14,448 bases of DNA, taken from contig JAEEGN010000090.1 of NCBI GenBank assembly GCA_016280345.1, forward strand, positions 1 to 14,448, written 5' to 3'. A program made the position numbers and the translations under genes. Shown one piece after another: positions 6,791 through 13,941 of this stretch. Below the pieces are notes generated by a model. That model saw only the letters and a list, made by a program, of their open reading frames with translations, made no database searches and had not been told where the DNA came from. The stretch's first letter is position 1. Each line of letters begins with the position of its first letter. Origin of the DNA: Selenomonadaceae bacterium. GTDB taxonomy: Bacteria; Bacillota; Negativicutes; Selenomonadales; Selenomonadaceae.

Positions 6791-8170
6791 TCACACTGTC
6801 CGCCCGTTCCCTCGGAATCCGGGAACCAGCAACAGGGCGCTAATGACAAGTCCGATAAACAGAGGGTCAATGGGCGCAGCCAGCGCCGTGGAAAAAAGCG
6901 CCGCAGCTGCCGTCGATACCGCCATTGAAGACAACGCCCAGCGGGGCGAGATACGGCCCGGCAGGAACACTGCCGCCGAAAGCGGCAGGAAAACGCCGGC
7001 GCCACGGAGCGCCATGGACAGATAATTCCACATGAGAACTTGGGAATCCATGTTCAGGATCGCTATCAGACAAGCCGCCGCCATCACCCCCAACACCACG
7101 CCACGGTTCAGAAGCAGCATGCGCCCCTCTTCTCCCACTGTCATCAACCGTGCCAGGAGATCGTGCGACAGCATCGTGCCAATTCCCAGTGATAGGCCAC
7201 CAATGGAGCTGATGAGGGACAGTGCGATGCCGCCGAGAGCAATCCCCCCCAACCACGCCGGCAGATGCTCCGCCAGGAACACAGGCAGCACCAGGACCGG
7301 TATCGTCTCCGGGGCGGCGGCGCGCATATACATCCCAATCGCCACCGACGGCAATCCCACAGGGATAACGATCAGCGCCGCCATGAATGCTCCCACCGCT
7401 GCCGTCCGAGGCGCAGCCGCCGAGAAAATCGCCTGAATATACGTCTGCGTACAGAGGATACCGACAATCAGCGAGAAAAGATTCGCCATGGCGCCGCTAA
7501 CGCCCCGTCCCCAAAGACTTTGCCAGGGAAGAACAGGGAACGCTTCAGAGAACACCGGCTCTGGCGGCAAAAGCTGCCAAGCTGTAATCCCGGCAAAAAA
7601 GAGGCTGAACCAGATGACGCCCATCTTCAAAATACCGCCAACCCCGGCACTCTTCATGCCGCCAAAAAACGTATAAAGCGCCACCAGCGCCACCAGGACC
7701 ATTGCCGCCGGCCACGGCCCGATGCCCAGCACCGCCGAGAGGATGCCGATGCCCGGCAGGCCGCTCGCCACGGCGCTGAATAGAATGCCGGCGGAGGAAA
7801 CGACACTGGCAATTGTCCCTGCCATTTTTCCATAGTTCATCGCCAGATACTCCGGAATCGTCGTCAGGCCTGCCTGTCGAAGGGGTTTGGCATAAAAAAG
7901 CCCCATGAGGATAAAGGCAATACCCGAGCCTAGTGTGAACCACCAAGCGGGAAGCCCCACCGAAAACGCCATCTGCGCTGTTCCCACCGTAGCCCCGCCG
8001 CCAACGACCGTCCCAGCGATGCTGCCAGCCACCATCGCCGAGCTCGCTGACCGTCCGCCCAGACTATAGCCATCCGTCGATCGGACCTCGCGGGCTGCGT
8101 AGAGGCCAGCCCCCATCACCAAAGCAATTGTCAAAACCATGAACCCGACATGCGCCGATGACAGCTCCAA
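6791..8170 (-). CDS. Sodium:solute symporter (SSS) family transporter
   Basis: This membrane protein of the SSS family uses the Na+ gradient to import a small solute, which I cannot identify. The 459-residue protein is hydrophobic throughout, with repeated membrane segments from about residue 8. Family features are SLGGRSASSAMVAGSIAG (36-53), TIPEYLAMNYG (104-114), LYTFFGGMKSAG (165-176), where the family usually has Y-x3-GG, and SLISSIGGLSLGIGTMLSHDL (318-338), with the paired Ser expected at the second Na+ site. I chose a TTG start at 8170 because AAGGAGG lies 10 nt upstream and the resulting N-terminus (MELSSAHVGF) begins right at the first helix. An in-frame ATG at 8197 overlaps a consensus -10 box, has no ribosome site, and would precede the likely transcript start. 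Confidence 0.88.
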   Translation of the reverse strand: MELSSAHVGFMVLTIALVMGAGLYAAREVRSTDGYSLGGRSASSAMVAGSIAGTVVGGGATVGTAQMAFSVGLPAWWFTLGSGIAFILMGLFYAKPLRQAGLTTIPEYLAMNYGKMAGTIASVVSSAGILFSAVASGLPGIGILSAVLGIGPWPAAMVLVALVALYTFFGGMKSAGVGGILKMGVIWFSLFFAGITAWQLLPPEPVFSEAFPVLPWQSLWGRGVSGAMANLFSLIVGILCTQTYIQAIFSAAAPRTAAVGAFMAALIVIPVGLPSVAIGMYMRAAAPETIPVLVLPVFLAEHLPAWLGGIALGGIALSLISSIGGLSLGIGTMLSHDLLARLMTVGEEGRMLLLNRGVVLGVMAAACLIAILNMDSQVLMWNYLSMALRGAGVFLPLSAAVFLPGRISPRWALSSMAVSTAAAALFSTALAAPIDPLFIGLVISALLLVPGFRGNGRTV

Positions 8171-8195
8171 CGGATAAACGCCTCCTTGTTTTCCC

Positions 8196-8225
8196 ATTAT
8201 AGCAAAAAAAAGCGCCGTCCGGCAA
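8196..8225 (-). promoter_or_regulatory. Extended -10 promoter for the symporter gene
   Basis: On the minus strand -35 TTGCCG (8225-8220, 4 of 6 matches), an 18-nt spacer, and a consensus TATAAT (8201-8196) preceded by TGC form an extended -10 promoter. The predicted start is near 8189, leaving a leader of about 19 nt that holds the AAGGAGG site and the TTG start. The -35 overlaps the hairpin of the dtd terminator, and the spacer contains its T-tract. Confidence 0.7.
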
Positions 8226-8229
8226 CGGC
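8204..8229 (-). terminator. Intrinsic terminator of the CBS/importer/dtd operon
   Basis: On the minus strand GCCGT (8229-8225) pairs with ACGGC (8218-8214) around a 6-nt TGCCGG loop. GC and then eight consecutive T follow (8211-8204). It lies about 80 nt after the dtd stop, in the right orientation to end that transcript. The stem is short but GC-rich and the T-tract is strong. Confidence 0.7.
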
Positions 8230-8309
8230 TGAAAGAAAGAAAAAGAGGAAAAAGGCGCAGGACGGGCAAGGACCTGGTTATACAACCGCTCCGTGGAAAA
8301 ACATTCCCT

Positions 8310-8750
8310 TCAGCGATCAGTCTCAAACAAAAGCGTCACCGGCCCGTCGTTGACCGATGCCACGGCCATCGTAGCGCCGAACTCGCCATGCTCGACTTTG
8401 AACCCGTGGTTTCGACATTCGGCCATGAATCTCTCGTACAGCGGCTCCGCCACCTCCGGTTTTGCCGCCCCGGAAAACCCCGGCCGGCGGCTCTTGAGGT
8501 CGGCGTAGAGCGTGAACTGAGACACCACTAAGAGCGCGCCGTCAACTTGCGCGAGGGAGAGGTTCATCTTTCCCTCCTCGTCCTCAAATACCCTGGCCCT
8601 ACAAATCCTGTCCGCCAGGCGGATTGCGTCCTGCTCCGTATCCTGAGGACCGACGCCCAGAAGAATCAGAAAACCGACGTCAATCGCCCCGGCCGTCCGG
8701 CCTCCGATCGTCACTGAAGCTCCCTTTACTCGGGTAACAACTGCCCGCAT
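8310..8750 (-). CDS. dtd: D-aminoacyl-tRNA deacylase
   Basis: This enzyme hydrolyses D-aminoacyl-tRNA (and glycyl-tRNA-Ala) to keep D-amino acids out of protein. It acts as a cytosolic homodimer. The 146-residue length is typical, and both signature motifs are intact: SQFTL (77-81) and the Gly-cisPro motif NDGPVT (134-139). SRRPGFSGAAKP (87-98) is also characteristic. The ATG at 8750 begins 4 nt after the stop of the ABC ATPase gene, so the two are surely co-transcribed, and an AAAGGA site lies inside the end of that gene. Placement behind an amino-acid importer is suggestive but not evidence of a D-amino-acid substrate. Confidence 0.96.
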   Translation of the reverse strand: MRAVVTRVKGASVTIGGRTAGAIDVGFLILLGVGPQDTEQDAIRLADRICRARVFEDEEGKMNLSLAQVDGALLVVSQFTLYADLKSRRPGFSGAAKPEVAEPLYERFMAECRNHGFKVEHGEFGATMAVASVNDGPVTLLFETDR

Positions 8751-8754
8751 TCTC

Positions 8755-9891
8755 TCAATCCTTTCCTGATCTTTCCGGAGAGTGACGCTTAACCTTGAGG
8801 AGGAGCGCGTTTGCCATCTCCCCCGTCAGGAACTCGCTGCGGATTTCGTCGGCGCAGCCTTGCACGATACGTAAAGACAACTCGTTTTCGCTGTTCATAA
8901 TGTCAAAGGGCGTACCGTTATAGTGAATTGCGAGGCTAGCAACTTCCTCCTCCGGATTGTATTCCACCGTCCAGAGAAGACGAGGATTGTCAGGAAGTCG
9001 TGGCAGAAGAAGCTGCATCACTATTTCCTCAAAGAGCAAAAGCAGCGACTGGACGACATCCTGGGAGATATTATTCTTTCGCCCAAAACTCTCGATTTCC
9101 ATGTGACAGCCGATGAAATCGAAGTACCGGCTCTCAATGGCGATCGACAGCACCTTGAGCCGACGGATGAACTGCCGCGTCCGTTCACGCTCCGGATGGA
9201 CGAATATCTTTTCCGGTGTGCCTTCTTCGTAAACGCCACCCTCATCCATATAGAGGATACGGCTGGCGATACGGCGCGCAAAATCCATGTCATGGGTAAC
9301 GATGAGCATGGTGACGCCACCCTCTGCTGCTACCTGCCGTATGACCGCCTCGACCTCCCCCACCATCGCCGGGTCAAGCGCAGAGGTCGGCTCGTCGAAA
9401 AGGAGAATTTCGGGCCTCATGGCCAAAGCACGAACAATAGCGATGCGCTGTTGCTGTCCGCCGGAGAGTTCATCCGGATAACGCAGTGCTTTTTCCGCGA
9501 GGCCGACCTTATGGAGCAGCGTCATTGCACGGTCATACGCCTCCTGCCTCGAAAGGCCGAGAAGCGCCTCCGGGGCCGCCATGATATTCTCCACGACCGT
9601 CATTTGCGAAAACAAATTGAAGGATTGAAAAATCATGCCGATCTTTTGCCGCAAATGGTCAATGCGAACGTCCGGCGCAGTAATTTCCTGCTCCCGGAAG
9701 ATAATCTCACCCGAGGTGACGCGCTCCATCTGGTTAATCATGCGGAGAAGCGTGGATTTCCCTGTCCCCGAAGGGCCGATGATTACGATGACTTCCCCTT
9801 CGCTGACAGTGAGATTCACGTCCACGAGCGGTGTTGCGCCAGGATATTCCTTTCGCAGATGGGCGATGCGTAGAAGCTCCGTCCGGCTCAT
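8755..9891 (-). CDS. Amino-acid ABC transporter ATP-binding protein with C-terminal GHKL-like domain
   Basis: Residues 1-245 are a polar amino-acid importer ATPase (GlnQ/HisP type): Walker A GPSGTGKST (39-47), Q-loop Gln89, signature LSGGQQQR (142-149), Walker B ILLFDE (162-167) and switch His200. It powers the binding-protein/permease fusion encoded directly upstream. At 378 residues it is about 130 longer than usual. The extra part (about 250-370) resembles an RsbW/anti-sigma-type histidine-kinase ATPase fold: LLLLFEEIVMQ (283-293) like an N-box helix, LAIHYNGTPFDI (320-331) like the D-x-G-x-P-F box, then LSLRIVQGCADEI and a terminal NALLLKVKR strand. The usual N-box Asn is Gln and the G-box Asp appears to be Tyr, so it may bind no ATP and act as a regulatory domain. 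This domain call is by eye. Its ATG overlaps the permease stop by 4 nt. Confidence 0.9.
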   Translation of the reverse strand: MSRTELLRIAHLRKEYPGATPLVDVNLTVSEGEVIVIIGPSGTGKSTLLRMINQMERVTSGEIIFREQEITAPDVRIDHLRQKIGMIFQSFNLFSQMTVVENIMAAPEALLGLSRQEAYDRAMTLLHKVGLAEKALRYPDELSGGQQQRIAIVRALAMRPEILLFDEPTSALDPAMVGEVEAVIRQVAAEGGVTMLIVTHDMDFARRIASRILYMDEGGVYEEGTPEKIFVHPERERTRQFIRRLKVLSIAIESRYFDFIGCHMEIESFGRKNNISQDVVQSLLLLFEEIVMQLLLPRLPDNPRLLWTVEYNPEEEVASLAIHYNGTPFDIMNSENELSLRIVQGCADEIRSEFLTGEMANALLLKVKRHSPERSGKD

Positions 9892-11387
9892 GTTCTCACC
9901 CCCCGTAGGATCTCCTCTGCCGTCCGCCGTCGCGGATCAAGGCGCGCCAGCAACCGCTCTGTCAGCTGCATGAAGAGCCAGGCGAGAATGAGATACAAGA
10001 CAGAAATGGCAATCAGCGGCATGAAAGCGTCATACGTACGCGCCCGGATGAGATCCGCCATCTTCGTCAAGTCCTGCACCGCGATATAGCCGACGATGGC
10101 CGTGAATTTCAAAAGGTTCACCAAGCTGGCCTGATAGGTGGGAAAGAAAGTGAGCACTGCCTGGGGCAGGATGAATTTCCGAAATGCCTGACGCTCCGTA
10201 AAGCCCAAGGCCAACGCAGCTTCCATCTGTCCTTTGGGGACGCTCGCCGCTCCGCTTTGCAGCATCCCAAAGACGTCAAATCCTGTCGTGATGGTAAAGA
10301 CGACGATTGCCACCGCGTCTCCCCCAATCGCAGCATGGCCAAAAACAACATAATAGAAAAGCATCAGGAGCACCATCATCGGCATGCCGGCAAAGAAGCG
10401 CGAAACCAGACGGATGGCGTTGTTCATGGCCGGGATGTTTTCCCGGTGCAGAAAACAGAGAAAAAAACCCAAAACCGTCCCGAAAAGCGCGGAACAGGCC
10501 GTGATGAGGAGCGTCGTCCCCATCCCCATCGCGAGCATCTTCCAGCGCCCCTCGTCAATGAGTGTGGCTTTAATCTTCCGTTCCAGCGAGGCGAAAAAGC
10601 CCAACTCAGTTCCTTCGTCCGCGCAGACCACGACCAGACATTCATCCACATATGTCGGTGACGAAAAAAAGAATTTCTCCCGCCGTTGCGGCGTAATTTC
10701 AATCGCGTTAATTCCGATGTCATACTTTCCCGTCTCGACGCCTACCAGCGCACCCTCAAACGAGGCGGCCAGCTCAATTTTATAGTCGTAACCGCAGTCG
10801 GCGCAAAAAAGCGCAAAAAGCTCCATCTCGTAGCCGATTACAGTATTTCCTTTCAGATAAACAAACGGCATATTGATGCCGTTGGAGACCGCGGTCAGAG
10901 TACCGTTTTCGCCAGTAAGCGCGGGCCTTTCAAAGTGCTGTTTCCCGTTGTTGCCGGAAAACCATTTCTCCCGCAAAGCCTTGAGTGTTCCATCCGCCTC
11001 CCGCCGCCAAAGGAACTCATTCATCTGGCCTGCCAGACGGTTTCCCTTTTCTGATTTTGGGAAGAGAAAGGCGGAAGGGATCTCCCCCAGCGGCGGCGAG
11101 AGGGGCTCAATATCGTGCACGCCCTCTTGGAGCAGCGAGTCCACGAAAACCTTTGGGAGAATGAAGGCATCAACCTTCCCCTGACGCAAAAGCTGTACCA
11201 TGTCGGAAATCGTATCGGGGTAAATGAACTGCGCGTCAGGCCAGCGCTCCCTGGAGACGCGTTCGGCGATGCCACCGGGCCAGCGTGCCACCCGCTCCGG
11301 CGAAAACTCGTCCAGCGACACACCCGCCACCGTGCCGGTGACCGCCAACCAAAACAACATCAGCAGTCCGACAGTTCTTTTCATCAT
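9888..11387 (-). CDS. Amino-acid ABC transporter substrate-binding/permease fusion with swapped binding-protein halves
   Basis: This single polypeptide combines capture and membrane translocation for a polar amino-acid importer. In the 499-residue form, a signal peptide or anchor (1-22) is followed by a segment (24-146) matching the second half of a family-3 binding protein: lobe 2 with GKVDAFI (70-76), ending in a DGTLKALREKW helix (132-142). Next comes a segment matching the first half (161-257; MPFVYLKGNTVIGYEMEL, GKYDIGINAIEITPQRREKFFFSSPTY). The permease domain follows (about 285-480), with the ATPase-contact EAA loop GQMEAALALGF (386-396). The ATG at 11387 is chosen because AAGGGGAGG lies 9 nt upstream and gives a clean signal peptide. 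ATG 11396 is too close to that site, and TTG 11441 is unlikely. The exact substrate is unknown. Confidence 0.9.
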   Translation of the reverse strand: MMKRTVGLLMLFWLAVTGTVAGVSLDEFSPERVARWPGGIAERVSRERWPDAQFIYPDTISDMVQLLRQGKVDAFILPKVFVDSLLQEGVHDIEPLSPPLGEIPSAFLFPKSEKGNRLAGQMNEFLWRREADGTLKALREKWFSGNNGKQHFERPALTGENGTLTAVSNGINMPFVYLKGNTVIGYEMELFALFCADCGYDYKIELAASFEGALVGVETGKYDIGINAIEITPQRREKFFFSSPTYVDECLVVVCADEGTELGFFASLERKIKATLIDEGRWKMLAMGMGTTLLITACSALFGTVLGFFLCFLHRENIPAMNNAIRLVSRFFAGMPMMVLLMLFYYVVFGHAAIGGDAVAIVVFTITTGFDVFGMLQSGAASVPKGQMEAALALGFTERQAFRKFILPQAVLTFFPTYQASLVNLLKFTAIVGYIAVQDLTKMADLIRARTYDAFMPLIAISVLYLILAWLFMQLTERLLARLDPRRRTAEEILRGVRT

Positions 11388-11437
11388 TCCAACCATCCTC
11401 CCCTTACAGACTGCTGATGGCTTCCGGCGCAATAAAC

Positions 11438-12949
11438 TCAATCGTCTCTTCTCAATTCCTCATAATGCAACGCGATGAAGCGCCCCTTTGGCGGCGGGAC
11501 TACCGGCCCGGAACGCGTCAGGAACCAGCGCGCCAAATCGTTATAAGTGGAAAGCGAACGAACCTGTATCGTGTCCGATTCAATCCGCCGAGAAAAGTAA
11601 CGGTAAAAATTCTTTGCGCAGTTGCGCGTGAAGCCGAGCCGGTATATCCGACTGTCGTCCAGTTCCTCTCCCCATAGGTGCAGGTGCACGATGCGGCCGC
11701 CCTGATTCCGGCAGTCAGCGAAATCCACGACCAACTCAAATCCACGGCTGTACTGGAACTTGCCGCTGATCAGAGAACCGTCCGGTTTTCGCGCGAAGAG
11801 CCAAGCAAACATTTCCCGAAGCTCCTTGCCGCTGAAACCGACTTCGACGAAAACATCATCATAGGGATAAAGTTCTCTAAGTTCCGCTTCCGTCAAAGTC
11901 CCTGAACATTCCATCCGGCGAATGCTGCCGGACTGTAGCAGCACGAGATCGACCCCGTAGCTTTCTTGAAACGCGTCCGCTACGATATCGCCGAGCTCTG
12001 TCTCCAAGAGGCGGCTCTCGTGATGGCAGGGAACGGCGAACTCACCAATCTTTCCCTTCGAGATCGGACGGTTCGTGTAAAGGACGCGATCCGCCAGGCT
12101 CTCAATCTCCTCGTCAAAATCGCAGTTCTCACTGGTGATTTCCACCAGTTTCCAACGCCAGGAAACGAGCCGGTGCGCCGCTGTATCGATCCCCAGATCG
12201 AAACGACCGATATGCGTTGTCCCGTAGTTCGATTGAACAATCACGATATCGTTGACGACCTCCGGCGCCGCCATGGCAATATGCGAATGGCCGCCCAGGA
12301 TCAGATCCACCCGGCAATCCGCCGGCATTTCCCTCGCTAATGCCCGATCGCCCTCGATGCCGTAATGCGTCATCAGCACCACGAGGTCAATGTGTTCATC
12401 CGCATGGCGCCTGGACTCTTCCCGGATAGCTTCGTAGGAATCCTTGTAACTGAGCATATCCCGACAGAATGAGTCCGAATCAATCTTGTCAAAGAAACTC
12501 CGGGGCAGAAGGCCAATCACCAACAGCTTGACACCTTGCAAATCCCGAACAAGACTTGCCTGGAACAGATGCTTATTCAGCGGTGCGACCATGATATTCG
12601 CGTTCAGCACCGGCATTCCAAGGCATTCCTTGAAAATCAGGAGATGTGCGAGACCGTAATCCATCTCATGATTTCCCAGGGAAATTGCGTCTGGACGGAT
12701 GCTGTTGATGAGCTCAACAGTATTGACTCCCTTATAATCCGCCCCCTGGATATCCGCCTCGAGAATATCTCCCGAAATGCTGAAGAACACCCGGTCCTCA
12801 CTGGAGCGAACGCGCTTGATGTAATCGGCCATCATGGAGATCCCGCCGTACATGACCAAATCCTTGTCCACTTTGAACATCAGGCATCCATGCCAATCAT
12901 CGCTGTGCAGCAACGTCAACCGCTTAACCGCCACGACTTCGTTCACCAT
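11438..12949 (-). CDS. 5'-nucleotidase/UshA-family metallophosphoesterase, apparently cytosolic
   Basis: This two-domain metallophosphoesterase hydrolyses nucleotides or related phosphate esters. The 503-residue protein has an N-terminal calcineurin-like domain with a dimetal site: LLHSDDWHG (Asp18, His20), SGD (Asp61), GNHEMDYG (Asn93, His94), THYG (His195) and GGHSH (His221, His223). A 5'-nucleotidase C-terminal domain follows from about residue 300 (ELGDIVADAFQESYGVDLVLL at 318-338, then SGSIR, then YPYDDVFVEVGFSGKEL). Most UshA relatives are exported, but this one starts MVNEVVAVKRLTLLHS with no signal peptide, so I infer a cytoplasmic role. The nucleotide-base pocket usually reads N-G-G-x-R, here QSGSIR, so the substrate may differ. 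The ATG at 12949 has AAGGAGG 6 nt upstream. It follows the third CBS gene by 20 nt. Confidence 0.88.
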   Translation of the reverse strand: MVNEVVAVKRLTLLHSDDWHGCLMFKVDKDLVMYGGISMMADYIKRVRSSEDRVFFSISGDILEADIQGADYKGVNTVELINSIRPDAISLGNHEMDYGLAHLLIFKECLGMPVLNANIMVAPLNKHLFQASLVRDLQGVKLLVIGLLPRSFFDKIDSDSFCRDMLSYKDSYEAIREESRRHADEHIDLVVLMTHYGIEGDRALAREMPADCRVDLILGGHSHIAMAAPEVVNDIVIVQSNYGTTHIGRFDLGIDTAAHRLVSWRWKLVEITSENCDFDEEIESLADRVLYTNRPISKGKIGEFAVPCHHESRLLETELGDIVADAFQESYGVDLVLLQSGSIRRMECSGTLTEAELRELYPYDDVFVEVGFSGKELREMFAWLFARKPDGSLISGKFQYSRGFELVVDFADCRNQGGRIVHLHLWGEELDDSRIYRLGFTRNCAKNFYRYFSRRIESDTIQVRSLSTYNDLARWFLTRSGPVVPPPKGRFIALHYEELRRDD

Positions 12950-12969
12950 AGCGTTCCTCCTTCGGCGCG

Positions 12970-13419
12970 TCAGGACGGCAACGCCAACCGCACGAAGGAA
13001 TGGCGGCTGACAATCCCCGCTATCTTACCATCCCGCGTAACGGGAAGCCGCTTGATTCGGTTCTCCAGCATGAGCCGCCCCGCCTCCATGACATCTGCGT
13101 TCTCGTCCACCGTCATGACCGGCGAGGTCATGATATCCTTCGCGCTTCGCGTCATGAGCCTCTTCATCTCGTCCCGGTGACTGCCCCGGAGACTACCGCC
13201 CATGACCATCGAACAGAACTCCCAGAAACTCGGATTTGTTCCTTTCACCCGCTGACGAAGCAAATCGCTCTCGCTGACCACACCAACGACGCGATTATCC
13301 CCATCGACCACAGGAACGCCTGAAATATCATATTTGACCAAAAGCCACGCAATCTTCTCGACCAAAGTATCCGGCCGGACCATCACGACCTTTTCTTTCA
13401 TCAGTTCTTTGATCTTCAT
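12970..13419 (-). CDS. Two-CBS-domain protein, third of three tandem paralogues
   Basis: A small stand-alone pair of CBS domains, which in many proteins bind adenosine nucleotides and act as energy or ligand sensors. The 149-residue protein has CBS1 at about 1-57 (ISGVPVVDGDNRVVGVVSESDLLR at 32-55) and CBS2 at about 94-147 (DIMTSPVMTVDEN, then IKRLPVTRDGKIAGIVSRHSFVRLA). They are separated by a 35-residue linker with FWEFCSMVMGG. The ribose-contacting Asp of the G-x-x-S-x-x-D motif is present in CBS1 (Asp52) but is Ser in CBS2. The ATG at 13419 fits an AGGA site better than the GTG at 13428. It is separated by 12 nt from the preceding paralogue. The partner protein is unknown. Confidence 0.88.
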   Translation of the reverse strand: MKIKELMKEKVVMVRPDTLVEKIAWLLVKYDISGVPVVDGDNRVVGVVSESDLLRQRVKGTNPSFWEFCSMVMGGSLRGSHRDEMKRLMTRSAKDIMTSPVMTVDENADVMEAGRLMLENRIKRLPVTRDGKIAGIVSRHSFVRLALPS

Positions 13420-13431
13420 ATTCGTCACATC

Positions 13432-13929
13432 CTAAATTCCAGATTCTACCGCCAGTCGGACAAAGGAATGGCGGCTGACGATGCCTGTGAGCTTGCCATC
13501 CCGCGTGACGGGAAGGCGCTTAATCCGCCGGTCCAGCATGAGCTTCGCGGCCCGCGTGATGTCCTCCGACTCTTCCATCGAGACAGCGGGCGAGGTCATG
13601 AGTTCACTTGCTGTCCTGGCCCTGACCTTCTGGATGGACTTCTGCTTCTCCGCCGAGATGCCGGCACTTTCCAACATAGCTCCTTGAAGTTCCGGGGCAA
13701 TGCCGGCACTCATCATCATTGCGTAACTATCCCAAAGATCGGCCTGCTCCTTCTCAACCTGATGGCGGAGCAAGTCGCTCTCGCTCACGATACCCACCGG
13801 ACGCATCTCCTCGTCCACGACCGGCAACCCGGAAATGCTGTTCTCAATCAAGAGCCGTGCAATCTCGGCAATCGTTGTTTCCGGCCGTACGGTGATGACC
13901 TTTGTACTCATCATGTCCTTCAGCTGCAT
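13432..13929 (-). CDS. Two-CBS-domain protein, second of three tandem paralogues
   Basis: The 165-residue protein is closest to its downstream neighbour: both share GxVSESDLLR at the end of CBS1 and IKRLPVTRDGK followed by GIVSRHSFVRLA in CBS2. CBS1 spans about 1-57 and CBS2 about 107-160. The linker (58-106) is the longest of the three, starts with LWDSYAMMMSAGI and is rich in Met, Ala and Lys. Asp52 in CBS1 is the expected ribose contact, and CBS2 again has Ser in that place. The ATG at 13929 follows a GGGAGAG site. It lies 12 nt from each neighbouring CBS gene, as expected after tandem duplication with the spacing retained. Confidence 0.88.
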   Translation of the reverse strand: MQLKDMMSTKVITVRPETTIAEIARLLIENSISGLPVVDEEMRPVGIVSESDLLRHQVEKEQADLWDSYAMMMSAGIAPELQGAMLESAGISAEKQKSIQKVRARTASELMTSPAVSMEESEDITRAAKLMLDRRIKRLPVTRDGKLTGIVSRHSFVRLAVESGI

Positions 13930-13941
13930 TTTCTCTCTCCC

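Noticed and set aside
8923..9873. Long plus-strand open frame (316 codons) opposite the ABC ATPase gene
   Set aside because: It is antisense to a gene with every ATPase motif intact, has no recognisable domain, and reads as an Arg/His-rich shadow of a GC-rich coding strand.
9888..11441. Longer binding-protein/permease start at the TTG 11441, overlapping the nucleotidase stop
   Set aside because: It would add a charged, non-signal-like segment before the signal peptide, and the good ribosome site lies downstream, serving the ATG at 11387.
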